A stretch of DNA of 64,000 bases from Natronosporangium hydrolyticum. GTDB taxonomy: Bacteria > Actinomycetota > Actinomycetes > Mycobacteriales > Micromonosporaceae. Below, in pieces: positions 8,951 to 17,821 of the stretch; positions within the stretch are counted from its first letter, which is position 1; each line of letters starts with the position of its first letter. The position numbers and the translations under genes are program-made. Location of the stretch: positions 3,162,001 through 3,226,000 of the forward strand of contig NZ_CP070499.1 of the NCBI RefSeq assembly GCF_016925615.1, read 5' to 3'. The notes under the pieces are model-generated. The model saw only the letters and a list, made by a program, of their open reading frames with translations. It was not told the origin of the DNA and did no database searches.

Positions 8951-10111
8951 TCAGGGCCTCCGCAGCGCCTCCACCAACGACTGATACGCCGGTTTAGGGC
9001 GGTAGCCTCCATCGAACAACGTCGCCGAGCCCTGCTCGGGGTACGCATGCGGCACCCAAGAATGGGCGTCGCTCACGCCCCAGACGGTGAACGAGCGGCA
9101 CGCCGCCACCGTCCGACACGCGGTCAGCGCCTGGTCGAAGATCTCCGCTTGCTCGGCCAGGCTCTGCTCGGTGGCTGGGGTAGGAATTCGGACATCCATC
9201 TCGGTGATCGCTACGTCCAGCCCCAGGTCTGCGAACCGGGTCATGTTGTCAGCGAAGCTGCCGGGCAGCGGCGCCAGCGTCCAGTGCACCTGGAACCCGA
9301 TGCCGTCGATCGGCACTCCCCGCTCCAGCGCATCGGTGACCCAGGCATAGAGCGCGTCGCTCTTGGCGTTGATCCCTTCGATCCCGAAGTCGTTGATGAA
9401 CAGCGCAGCCTCCGGGTCGGCTTCCCGGGCCCACCGAAATGAATCCTCGATGTACTCCGGACCCATTCGACGCAGCCAGAACGAATCTCGCAGCGAACCG
9501 TCGTCGTCGAAGACCTCGTTCGCGACGTCCCACGCCCACACATCGCCCCGGAAATAACTGACCTGCGCGTGGATGTGCTCCCGCAGCATCGCGCCGGTCT
9601 GGTGCGCGGTCACCGCATCATGCGCCCAGCGGGGCACCTGCCGATGCCAGACCAGCGTGTGACCGTAGACCTGTTGGTCGTGCTGCCTAGCGAACTCGAT
9701 CAGCGCGTCCGCGCCGGACCGGTCGAACTCACCCGGTACCGGCTCCAGCGCCGTCCATTTCATCGCGTTCTCTGGCGTGATCCCGTTGAACTCGCGGCCG
9801 AGCACGATCGCGTACTCCGGGTCGCTGCGCAGCGTGTTCGCGTTGACGGCGGCGCCGATGACGAGTTCGCGTTGCTCACCGAGCAGCCGCAACGGCGCGA
9901 TCGGCAACGCTTCGGCGCTCGCGGGGCGTGCCCCCGAGCCCAGGCAGTGGGCCGGCACCGGCCCACGCGGCTCGCTGGGGCACCAGCCCGCACCGGATGT
10001 GGAGTCCACCGCCCCCCTCGCCACCAACCCCGCGCCAGCGCCGAGCACGATCGCGAGAACCGCGACGGCGCTGATCGCACCGACGCGGGCCAGCCCGGAG
10101 CGCGGTGCCAC
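8951..10111 (-). CDS. family 10 endo-1,4-beta-xylanase
   Basis: The 386-residue secreted enzyme has a signal or anchor helix at about 9-33 (VGAISAVAVLAIVLGAGAGLV). The GH10 barrel shows all landmarks: ENAMKW near the N-terminal half, GHTLVWH, DVANEV with acid/base Glu199, and ITEMDV with nucleophile Glu304, closed by FTVWGVSDAHSW. It hydrolyses xylan backbones outside the cell. There is no carbohydrate-binding module. Its gene converges on the GH26 gene across a hairpin. A minus-strand membrane protein gene starts upstream, and the 99-nt gap between them could hold the promoter. Confidence 0.92.
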   Translation of the reverse strand: MAPRSGLARVGAISAVAVLAIVLGAGAGLVARGAVDSTSGAGWCPSEPRGPVPAHCLGSGARPASAEALPIAPLRLLGEQRELVIGAAVNANTLRSDPEYAIVLGREFNGITPENAMKWTALEPVPGEFDRSGADALIEFARQHDQQVYGHTLVWHRQVPRWAHDAVTAHQTGAMLREHIHAQVSYFRGDVWAWDVANEVFDDDGSLRDSFWLRRMGPEYIEDSFRWAREADPEAALFINDFGIEGINAKSDALYAWVTDALERGVPIDGIGFQVHWTLAPLPGSFADNMTRFADLGLDVAITEMDVRIPTPATEQSLAEQAEIFDQALTACRTVAACRSFTVWGVSDAHSWVPHAYPEQGSATLFDGGYRPKPAYQSLVEALRRP

Positions 10112-10210
10112 CGAATCCCCTCTCGTTGCCCGCCGGCATCCTGGGCGAGACTACCGTGGCCGGCCCGGCGTTCATCGACTGGTGACCCTGCACGACCGCC
10201 GGCAGCGCAA

Positions 10211-11035
10211 TCAGCTCCGCTCGACCACCAGCGCGGAGACTCCCGCTGCGGCGTCGATGTCGACCCGGTCGGCGGCTGCCTCCCAGCCGTCGGGCGTGAA
10301 GACCGTCCCGCCGGCCACGCCAGACTCCACCGCCCCATCGATCGTGACGGCGCCAGCGCCAGCACCGATATGCACCTGCACCGGAGCGTCGCCGACCTGA
10401 TACACGTACCAGTCCCCCGCACCCTCCGACATCCGTACCGTGGTGGTGCCCTGCGGCGGCGGCAGCGTGAGTTCGATCCGGGATGCGCCGCCAGCCAGCT
10501 CCACGCTGCCGACGCTGCCCTCCCCGAGGTCGATGATCTGCTCAGTGGCGCCACCGAGGATCCGGATCTGCCACTGGACATCCGAGTTGAGGACCACCGC
10601 GAGCGCCGACGACCCGGGCTCGCCACTATCGACCAGCTCAACCCGGACCTCGTCGCCGTCCTGCGACGCCACCGGCAGCTCCGCGCCACCGTCGGGCGTC
10701 GAGGCCCGGTAGAGCACATCGTCGAGCGGCTCTGCCCGCAGCGTCACCGAGGAGGCTCCGTCGAGGAGTACGAACGTGGCCTGCTCCCGCCCCCCGACCG
10801 GTCCCGAAACCACCCGGTCGGCGTCGCCGGCCACGGCGCCGTCCGGTTCGCTGCCACGGGTGGCCACGAAGACGGTGAGCGCGGCGACCAGCGCGACCGC
10901 GACCACGACCGCGGCCGCGATCCAGGCCGGCCGGTGGAGTCGCAACCCTGCCGGCTCGACCGGCTGCGATGGGGAGTTCTCCGAGGCGGAGGGCGCGTCC
11001 GATTCGGTCGACGGGGGTGGATCGGGCTGGACCAT
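10211..11035 (-). CDS. single-pass membrane protein, hypothetical
   Basis: ATG at 11035 (274 aa) is favoured by GGAGG 4-5 nt upstream; an in-frame ATG at 11086 would add 17 residues. A Ser/Pro-rich cytoplasmic head of about 45 residues precedes one helix (WIAAAVVVAVALVAALTVFVA). The extracellular part is beta-rich with regularly spaced Gly/Val strands (GSVGSVELAGGASRIELTL and APVQVHIGAGAGAVTIDG), similar to the repeated-strand folds of DUF4097/LiaF-type domains, although no family is certain. It lies between the xylanase and the hybrid kinase on the same strand. Function unknown. Confidence 0.65.
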   Translation of the reverse strand: MVQPDPPPSTESDAPSASENSPSQPVEPAGLRLHRPAWIAAAVVVAVALVAALTVFVATRGSEPDGAVAGDADRVVSGPVGGREQATFVLLDGASSVTLRAEPLDDVLYRASTPDGGAELPVASQDGDEVRVELVDSGEPGSSALAVVLNSDVQWQIRILGGATEQIIDLGEGSVGSVELAGGASRIELTLPPPQGTTTVRMSEGAGDWYVYQVGDAPVQVHIGAGAGAVTIDGAVESGVAGGTVFTPDGWEAAADRVDIDAAAGVSALVVERS

Positions 11036-11142
11036 TGCGCCTCCAGAGTCGGGGGTGGCGGGCATCACCGGGGCAGGCTCAACCACCTACCCAGTTGGCA
11101 CGGCAAGTACACCACTGCCCGGGGGGCGGCGGCGCGGGATGG

Positions 11143-14100
11143 TCACTGGCCAGAGAGGACCTGCTCGACCGCCGCCTCGGCGGTGGTCAGCTCTGCGGTC
11201 AGGCGGGAGAGGAGCTCCTGCTCCCGACTCAGGTCCCGGGCGCTCGCCGCGTCCTGCAGGTCGCTGGCGACCCCCGCTAGCGACCCGGCCCCGACGTTGC
11301 CGGCCGCGCCCAGCAGGGTGTGTGCGAGCCGCCACACCTCATCCTGGTCGCCGCGGCTCACCGCACCGACAAGCTCCTCGCGTAGTTCGGGGCCACGGGC
11401 GAGGAAGGAGCGCAGCACCCGATCAGCGAGCGGGTTCTCCGGAGCCGGGCTGTCGAAGAGTTCGACCAGCCGCTGCCGGACCTGGGTCGCTGGATCCGGG
11501 TCGGCTCCCGGGTCGGGGCCGGCGCCGTCCCCTCCGGCCGCTGGCGAGGTCGTCAACCACTGTCGCAGCACCCGGTCGACCTCTGCCGGGTCGATCGGTT
11601 TGGTGACGTGGTCGTCCATCCCCGCCGCGAGCGAGCGGTCCCGGTCACCGGCGAGCGCCGCAGCGGTCATCGCGATCACCGGAGTGTGGCTGCCCGGCGG
11701 TTCCCGCCGGCGGAACTCGGCCGTGGCCTGGTACCCGTCCATCCGCGGCATCTGCAGGTCCATAAGCACTGCCGGGTAGCTGTGCTCGGCCAACCGCTCC
11801 AACGCCTCCACGCCGTCGTTAGCGATGTCGATCCGGTAACCGAGCTTGCGGAGTACACCGACGGCGACTGCCTGGTTGATCTCGTTGTCCTCGACCAGCA
11901 ACAGCCGGGGCCCGGCAGTTGAGTCCGCGGCGGCCGGCCCGTCCGCGGTCACCGGCTCCGCCGGCTCAGCCCGCTCGACCGGCTCCGCCGGCTCGGCTTC
12001 CGCCTGGGACTTCCCCACCAGCCGCAGCAACGAGTCGTACAGCACCGACTCCCGCACCGGTTTGGTCAGTGTCACCTCGATGCCGACGGCGGCGGTGTCC
12101 GCCGGGTCGACATCTCCGGCGGAGCTGAGCAGCGCCATCGGCACGGTCGGAATCTCCGGCGAGTTGACGATCACCCGGGCGACCTCCAGTCCGCTCATCA
12201 CCGGCATCTGGTGGTCGAGTAGGACCAAGTCGTAGGGGGCACCGGCGGTGGCGGCGCGACGCAGCTCGGCGATCGCGTGCGGCCCGTCCGGGGTCGGTTG
12301 CGGGCGCAGCCGCCACGATCGCAGTTGGTGGGTGAGGACCAACCGGTTTGTGGCGTTGTCGTCCACGATCAACACCCGTTGGCCCGCCAGCTGCCGGGGC
12401 GGGGCCCCTGGCGGTGCCGGCTGCTCTTGCCGGAGCAACGGCACCGTGACCCGGAAGCTGGACCCGCCGCCGAGTTCGCTGGTGAGGGTGAGGGCACCCG
12501 CCATCCGCTCCGCCAGCCGCCGGGAGATCGCCAGCCCCAGCCCGGTGCCGCCGTGCCGCCGGGTGGTGGAGCTGTCGGCCTGCACGAAGGAACCGAAGAG
12601 ACGTTCCCGATCCGCGTCGGCGATCCCCATCCCGGTGTCGCGGACCTCTATGGTCACCGGCAGTACCGCCGGGTCGGCAGGCTGCCCGTCGAGCGCCCCG
12701 GCAGGCGCCGGCCGAGCCTCGACCACTACCTCACCATCATCGGTGAACTTGACCGCGTTGCCGCCCAGGTTGAGCAGGATCTGACGCAGTCGGCCCGGAT
12801 CGCCGCGGACCCCCCGCGGCAGCTCCGGGTGGCACCAGCCGACCAGTTCGAGCCCCTTGGCCTGGGCAGTGGTGGCGAGGACCGCACAAACCTCCTCGAC
12901 CAGCTGACGGAGGTCAAAGTCGACCTCCTCCAGCACGATCTTGTCTGCTTCGAGCTTGGAGAAGTCCAAGATGTCGTTGATCACGGTAAGCAGCGAGTGG
13001 CCAGCGGTACGGATGCCTTCGGCGTACCCCCGCTGCACGTCGGTGAGCTGGGTGTCCAGCAGTAGGCCGGTCAGGCCGATGACGCCGTTCATCGGAGTGC
13101 GGATCTCGTGGCTCATCACCGCCAGGAACTGTGATTTGGCCTCCACCGCCTGAACCGCCACGTCCCGGGCCTCTGCTAGCACCCGTTCGCTCTCCTTCTG
13201 ATCGGTGATATCTCGAGCGGTCGCGTACACCAGCCCTTGCTCTGGCGCAGAGGCGGCATTCCAGAGCAGCCACCGGTACTGCCCGTCGCTGCGGAGGTAC
13301 CGGTTCTCGAAGTTGTGCAACTTACGCTTGGCGGTGGTCAAGCGCTGCAGCTCGGCGACGGTGCGCTCGGCATCGTCGGGGTGCACCAGCTCAAGGAAGG
13401 AGCGGGACCGCAGCTCGGCGGGTGGCCGCCCCAACACCACCTCCCACGCCGGATTGAGCCGCTTGTAGTGCCCTTCGGTGTCAACGATGCAGAGCAGCTC
13501 CACCGAAATATCGAAGAACTCGTCGATCTCGGCCGAGGCCTGCCGCCGTTCGGCATCTGCCCGGTCCACCCACCTCGCCGCGAGCCAGATCACCGCGGTG
13601 CCGATGATCGCCAGCAGGACGACCATCAGCAGCACCCCGACCGGTACCGAGTACCAGCCGAAATCCTGGCCGAGCCAGCGCAGCAACGCCAGCAGCGGCG
13701 GGAAGAAGACGGCGAACGGCATCAACCGGCGGGCCAGCGCACCACCCGGACTCAGCGTGAAAACCTGCCGCATCAGGCCACGTTCCGGGCGCAGTCCGAG
13801 CAGGCTCAGCGACAGCAGCATGATCGCGACCGCCGAGGGGACCGCCATGGCGAATGAGTCCGGACCATAGACATCCGGCCCGCCGGTGAGCACCGCACCC
13901 AGGCCCACCAGCCCGATGACCCCTACTCCTAGCGCGCAGAGCTGGCTTGGCCAACCCCGGCCCCAACGGAGGTCGGCTACCGCCAGGCCGATTCCGAGCA
14001 GCAACAGGCCGGCCGCGGTGTCCGGCGGCATCCGCCCCAGCGGGGCCTGGCCGAAATCAGCTACCGCGTCGGAGAAGAGCACCTGGTCGATTCCCAGCTC

Positions 14101-14484
14101 GATCGCCGCGTGGTACTGCAGCAGCGACGCGGCGGCGAGCGCGGCGACGAGCAAGGCCACGACCCGGCCTGCCAGTCGCGCCGGCCGGGAAGCTCCGCCA
14201 GCGGAGAGCAGCCACACCGCGGCCCCGGCGGCGGTCAGCCCCACCGCGGTGTTGGGCTTGACCGGCACCTCGCCGCCCGGGCCCGCGATCAGCACCTCGG
14301 TAACGGTCGCCCAGCCCACCAGCGCCAGCACGCCGATCAACGCGGCGATGGCGGCGGCTACGAGCCCACCCCGCCGAGCAAGATCGCACAGCCGTCTCGA
14401 CACCGGCGCTGCGGCGGCCGGGCTCGCCGTCTCGTCTGCCTGCGTCGCCATCCGGATCGCCCCCCACGGACCGACACGGTTCAT
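11143..14484 (-). CDS. hybrid sensor histidine kinase with two receiver domains and Hpt
   Basis: The protein has 1113 residues; ATG at 14484 is taken, but ATG at 14451 follows GGGGGGCG and may be the real start. Order: several N-terminal membrane helices (about 35-310), a PAS domain (about 325-440), HisKA with His459 in [10 protein letters not shown], an ATPase domain with NAVKFT, DTGMGI and [10 protein letters not shown], receiver 1 with Asp757 in LLDHQMP, receiver 2 with Asp909 in VLMDLQMP, and an Hpt domain with His1055 in [11 protein letters not shown]. This is a BarA/phosphorelay architecture. No separate response regulator with an output domain is adjacent, so the final target is unknown. 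Confidence 0.92.
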   Translation of the reverse strand: MNRVGPWGAIRMATQADETASPAAAAPVSRRLCDLARRGGLVAAAIAALIGVLALVGWATVTEVLIAGPGGEVPVKPNTAVGLTAAGAAVWLLSAGGASRPARLAGRVVALLVAALAAASLLQYHAAIELGIDQVLFSDAVADFGQAPLGRMPPDTAAGLLLLGIGLAVADLRWGRGWPSQLCALGVGVIGLVGLGAVLTGGPDVYGPDSFAMAVPSAVAIMLLSLSLLGLRPERGLMRQVFTLSPGGALARRLMPFAVFFPPLLALLRWLGQDFGWYSVPVGVLLMVVLLAIIGTAVIWLAARWVDRADAERRQASAEIDEFFDISVELLCIVDTEGHYKRLNPAWEVVLGRPPAELRSRSFLELVHPDDAERTVAELQRLTTAKRKLHNFENRYLRSDGQYRWLLWNAASAPEQGLVYATARDITDQKESERVLAEARDVAVQAVEAKSQFLAVMSHEIRTPMNGVIGLTGLLLDTQLTDVQRGYAEGIRTAGHSLLTVINDILDFSKLEADKIVLEEVDFDLRQLVEEVCAVLATTAQAKGLELVGWCHPELPRGVRGDPGRLRQILLNLGGNAVKFTDDGEVVVEARPAPAGALDGQPADPAVLPVTIEVRDTGMGIADADRERLFGSFVQADSSTTRRHGGTGLGLAISRRLAERMAGALTLTSELGGGSSFRVTVPLLRQEQPAPPGAPPRQLAGQRVLIVDDNATNRLVLTHQLRSWRLRPQPTPDGPHAIAELRRAATAGAPYDLVLLDHQMPVMSGLEVARVIVNSPEIPTVPMALLSSAGDVDPADTAAVGIEVTLTKPVRESVLYDSLLRLVGKSQAEAEPAEPVERAEPAEPVTADGPAAADSTAGPRLLLVEDNEINQAVAVGVLRKLGYRIDIANDGVEALERLAEHSYPAVLMDLQMPRMDGYQATAEFRRREPPGSHTPVIAMTAAALAGDRDRSLAAGMDDHVTKPIDPAEVDRVLRQWLTTSPAAGGDGAGPDPGADPDPATQVRQRLVELFDSPAPENPLADRVLRSFLARGPELREELVGAVSRGDQDEVWRLAHTLLGAAGNVGAGSLAGVASDLQDAASARDLSREQELLSRLTAELTTAEAAVEQVLSGQ

Positions 14485-14626
14485 CTGATCTTATCCCAAA
14501 TCAGTGAAAGCCTCGAAAAGTACATAAGTGTCAGTACACCTCCTCGTCAACTGGTGACACCGGCAACGCTGACCCGGCGTCAGCCGACGACCAGGCTGGT
14601 GGCGAAGGGCACGTAGCCTCAGTGCC

Positions 14627-16483
14627 GTGCCCGCATGGAACCTGGCGCCGTCCCGGGCGCAGCCGGTCTCCCCCAGCCATTACCGTCGCGGCGGTGGCCT
14701 GGTGGTGGCGATGCTGCTCCTGCTCGGCGGTCTGGTCCTGCTGCTGCCCGGGTTCGCCACGGCGATCGAGCAGCACCGGGTCGAACGCACCATCGCCGCC
14801 GACCGGGAGGTCACCGCCGAGGTTTATCGGGAGAGTCGGGCGGTCTACCGGAGCGAGGCTGGTGAGCTCGAGTTCGCTCGGGCCCCCACCGACGCGCCGG
14901 TGGGAGCCGCGGTCGAGCTCCTGGTAGACCCGCAGCGGCCCGGCCGGCTGCAGGCGCCCGAACAGCTCCCGCCGGCCGGTTGGATCGCCCCGCTCTGCCT
15001 CGCCGGCGCCGGGGCGGTGTCCCTGGCCGGGGTGGTGTTGCTGATCCGGACCGCACGCCGGGGCAGACCCTCACCAGGTGAGCTGTCGCCGCGGTGGCAG
15101 GCGAATCTGGCGGTGATCCTGGACGGGCCGCCAGAAGCTGCGGAGGGTCCACAGGTCCGCCCGTGGCTGCCGGCGGCCGCTGACCCGGCACCACCGACCG
15201 GGCGTACCGGGGTACTCCGGTTCGCTTGGGCCTCGCCGCTGACGCTGGCGGTGCTGGCGGGCCTGTTCAGCTTCGCCCTGCCGCAGCTCGGTGGCGACGG
15301 CCGGGGATGGGTGGTGGCGGTCGCGGCGGTCGTCCTCTGGCTACCGGCGGTGGGGATGGCGCTCGCCGCGGCGGTCTACCGGGTCGACGTGGGCACCGAC
15401 GGCGGGTTGACCATCCGGACCCTGGTGACACGGCGGCGGTACGAACTCTCACAGCTCTCGCAGGTCACCGGGTGGACCTGGTCGATCGACCGCAGCACCC
15501 GGGGCTCGAAGGCTGGCCGGCAGCCCGCCGGAGCCCGACTCGCCTGCTGGAACCTCGGTCTGCACTTCCGGGACGGCCGGCACCTCTTCTACTCCCCCAC
15601 CAACGTGCGCGACCATGAGCTGATCGGACGGGCGATCCGCTGGTGGGCGTTGCGGACCCGGGCAGCGGCCACCCCGGACATGGCGTACGCGCTCGGGCTG
15701 GTGTCGGACCCCCGTGAGCTGGCCAGATCGCCGCTGCCGCTCGCATCCGACGACCCGGTGCTCCGCCGACCCGGCCGCCGGCTCCGCGGCGCCCTGGTCT
15801 ACGGCGGACACATCGCACTCACCTTCGCCACCATCGGGGCGCTACCGGCGGTCAATCTGGCCGGGACCGCAGTCACTGGCCCGGCGCCCGACCCCCGGGT
15901 GGTCGCCGAGCCGTGCGCCCTGGTCGAGGGCCTGGACCTGGCCGGGCCATTCACCAGCGCCGACGACCCGGTCGCCTGGCAGGGGTGCGCCGCCGGCGAC
16001 GAGCGCGATGTCTGGCTCTCGGTGAGCCCGTCCATCCACAGCGCCCCCCGGTCGGTCCGGTTCTGGTTGGCTGACAACGATGCGGTCGCCACCGTTCCGA
16101 TCAGTGACGAGGCGCTGCTGGCGCGGATGGGCGTCGATCACGCGCAGGTGGTCGTCTTCGGAGGTGGGGAAAGGGTAACGATCACCTTCATCGTTGCCGA
16201 GGTCTCCGGGATCGCGAGCCTCACCCGACAGGCCACCGACGCCACCGGCTCGACCCTCGCTGAGTCGGCGCGATTCGACGCGCTGGTCGACCTGGTCCGA
16301 GCGGTGAGCGCTTCGCCGGCTGGCACGCAGTCGGTCCGCAGCTTCACCGGCGACGGCGTCGGCGACCGCGCCCGGGAGCGGGCCATCGAATCAGCGCTGA
16401 CGGTCTCCGCCGACCCGGAGCTGGTCGTGGCCTGGCTTGACGAGGCTGGAATCCCTACCGAGCAACTCACACCCGGAGGTTAG
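14627..16483 (+). CDS. multi-pass membrane protein with DUF3592-like N-terminus
   Basis: The 618-residue protein starts at GTG 14627. A first helix (about 27-45) and a second (about 118-140) flank an extracellular segment ending in VELLVDPQRPGRLQAPEQ, the layout of DUF3592 proteins. Further helix pairs lie at about 203-250, then a basic/aromatic cytoplasmic region resembling a PH-like domain (LTIRTLVTRRRYELSQLSQVTGW), another helix at about 390 and a C-terminal extracytoplasmic domain. The gene is divergent from the hybrid kinase. The iron box of the next gene begins within the stop region. Function unknown. Confidence 0.65.
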   Translation: MPAWNLAPSRAQPVSPSHYRRGGGLVVAMLLLLGGLVLLLPGFATAIEQHRVERTIAADREVTAEVYRESRAVYRSEAGELEFARAPTDAPVGAAVELLVDPQRPGRLQAPEQLPPAGWIAPLCLAGAGAVSLAGVVLLIRTARRGRPSPGELSPRWQANLAVILDGPPEAAEGPQVRPWLPAAADPAPPTGRTGVLRFAWASPLTLAVLAGLFSFALPQLGGDGRGWVVAVAAVVLWLPAVGMALAAAVYRVDVGTDGGLTIRTLVTRRRYELSQLSQVTGWTWSIDRSTRGSKAGRQPAGARLACWNLGLHFRDGRHLFYSPTNVRDHELIGRAIRWWALRTRAAATPDMAYALGLVSDPRELARSPLPLASDDPVLRRPGRRLRGALVYGGHIALTFATIGALPAVNLAGTAVTGPAPDPRVVAEPCALVEGLDLAGPFTSADDPVAWQGCAAGDERDVWLSVSPSIHSAPRSVRFWLADNDAVATVPISDEALLARMGVDHAQVVVFGGGERVTITFIVAEVSGIASLTRQATDATGSTLAESARFDALVDLVRAVSASPAGTQSVRSFTGDGVGDRARERAIESALTVSADPELVVAWLDEAGIPTEQLTPGG

Positions 16484-16498
16484 GTTAGCCTTACCTAA
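16480..16498. promoter_or_regulatory. iron box (IdeR/DmdR operator)
   Basis: TTAGGTTAGCCTTACCTAA is a near-perfect copy of the 19-bp actinobacterial iron-regulator operator. Its last base is the A of the ATG of the following gene, so bound regulator would cover the start codon. Confidence 0.85.
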
Positions 16499-17073
16499 TG
16501 ACGAGCTCCACCCCTTCACCCGCCGAGCCTCTTCTCACCCTGACCGACCGAGTCGATATCGACGAGCTGGCCCAGGTATACCGGACCGTTCACACCGCCG
16601 ACCTGTACCTGCCCGACCACCGCGAGCCGTCGGTGGAGCAGCGACTGGCCTGGACCGCTCAGGCACCTGGCTTCCAGGCCGCGCTGGGCTGGCAACACGA
16701 CCGGGTCGTGGGGGCCATCCTCGGCTGCCCACTCCCCGCCGAGACTGGCTGGTGGCGGGATCTGCCCGCCGACCCCGAGCTGGTCCGGGAGTGGCCTGGC
16801 CGGACCTTCGCCGTCTGCGAGGCCTTCGTCCTGCCCGAACTCCGGCGACACCAGCTCGGACTACGACTCTTCGCAGAGCTGCTCGGCGCCCGCGGCGAGG
16901 AACGCGCAAGCCTGGCGGTGGCCGACAGCAACACCCCGGTGGCGCGGAGCATGCAGTCGCTGGGGTGGCAACACGTCGGCGAGCTGGTTCCATTCCCGGG
17001 CTGGCGGCCACACGGCATGTTCCTTCGCCCGCTACCGTGGCGGCAGCCCGCGGGTCAGCCCGCCCGCCAGTAG
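16498..17073 (+). CDS. GNAT-family N-acetyltransferase, iron-regulated
   Basis: The 191-residue protein has the GNAT acetyl-CoA fold: FAVCEAFVLPELRRHQLGLRLFAEL covers strand beta4 and the pyrophosphate loop (variant RRHQLG), followed by ASLAVADSNTPVARSMQSLGW. ATG at 16498 overlaps an iron box, and the only GGAGG is 18 nt upstream, which is far; translation from a leaderless transcript is possible. The gene converges with, and overlaps by 19 bp, the siderophore-interacting reductase. It may modify a siderophore or its precursor, or use an unrelated amine; the substrate is not known. Confidence 0.75.
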   Translation: MTSSTPSPAEPLLTLTDRVDIDELAQVYRTVHTADLYLPDHREPSVEQRLAWTAQAPGFQAALGWQHDRVVGAILGCPLPAETGWWRDLPADPELVREWPGRTFAVCEAFVLPELRRHQLGLRLFAELLGARGEERASLAVADSNTPVARSMQSLGWQHVGELVPFPGWRPHGMFLRPLPWRQPAGQPARQ

Positions 17074-17765
17074 CCGAGCGCCCTCACCCGTTGCTTGTCG
17101 ATGCCGAGCCCTCGACGCAGGTGGCGGGCGATCGCCCGGGTGCTCGCCGCCTCGCACGCCACCCAGTAGAGCGCGTCGGGGTCTCGCGGCACCTCCGCCG
17201 TAACCGCCTCGACCAGGTGCCGCCCCTGGTCGCGCCGGGGGATCCAGCTCACCTGGTGGTGCGGGCGGGTCCGCAGCGGCAGGCTCCGCTCGCCCTCGTG
17301 GACATACTCAAGCCAGATGGTGGCTGGGGTGGCAGGGGCGGCGGCGAGCAGGCTGTTGACCGCGGGTACGGCGGCGGGATCGCCGACCAGGTAGAGCTTG
17401 CTCGGTGCCGGTTCGGGCATGACAAAGGCGCTGCCCTGCAGGGTCGCGTCGATCGTAGCTCCGATCTCGACGCGCTGTGCCCACCGGGCGGCGCAACCGT
17501 CGTGCAGCGAGAATTCGAGGCTGAACTGGCCGGTAGCCGGGTCTGGATCGACCACCGTGTAGGCGCGCTGGTGCGGCCGACCATGGTCGTCGAACCAGAG
17601 CCGGATCCACAGTGTGGGATGAAGGTCACACGCGTCGAGCAGGCCGCCGCCAGCCACGTCGATTCGCTGGTAGTAGGGGTTGAGCAGCTCCCGACCGGTC
17701 ACTGTAAGCCGGAAATCCCGACCACCCAACACCTTGAGCACGAGCCCTTCCCAGTTCCGTTTCAT
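17055..17765 (-). CDS. siderophore-interacting FAD/NAD(P)H reductase (SIP family)
   Basis: The 236-residue protein has the SIP/ViuB layout: an N-terminal FAD-binding barrel with QRAYTVV and a C-terminal nucleotide-binding part with LYLVGDPAAVPAVNSLL, IWLEYVHEGE and ALYWVACEAASTRAIARHLR. These enzymes reduce ferric siderophores in the cytoplasm to release iron. ATG at 17765 has AGGAGG upstream at 17770-17775. It diverges from the siderophore operon and shares one iron box with it. It plays the part of DesF in streptomycete desferrioxamine loci. Confidence 0.9.
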   Translation of the reverse strand: MKRNWEGLVLKVLGGRDFRLTVTGRELLNPYYQRIDVAGGGLLDACDLHPTLWIRLWFDDHGRPHQRAYTVVDPDPATGQFSLEFSLHDGCAARWAQRVEIGATIDATLQGSAFVMPEPAPSKLYLVGDPAAVPAVNSLLAAAPATPATIWLEYVHEGERSLPLRTRPHHQVSWIPRRDQGRHLVEAVTAEVPRDPDALYWVACEAASTRAIARHLRRGLGIDKQRVRALGYWRAG

Positions 17766-17790
17766 CGATCCTCCTACTATGGTGGCTGTG

Positions 17791-17809
17791 TTAGGTTAGG
17801 CTAACCTTA
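17791..17809. promoter_or_regulatory. shared iron box between SIP gene and siderophore operon
   Basis: TTAGGTTAGGCTAACCTTA matches the IdeR/DmdR consensus in 18 of 19 positions. It sits in the divergent 56-bp gap, so iron-loaded regulator could repress both the reductase (minus) and the desA-like operon (plus). Confidence 0.92.
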
Positions 17810-17821
17810 TTAGGAGGACCT

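Noticed and set aside
9569-11779. Long plus-strand open frame (736 codons)
   Set aside because: It crosses the xylanase, a membrane protein and the kinase gene on the other strand. Its composition is typical of antisense frames in GC-rich DNA.
16437-17804. 455-codon plus-strand frame
   Set aside because: It overlaps two well-supported genes (GNAT and the siderophore-interacting reductase) and covers the intergenic iron box.
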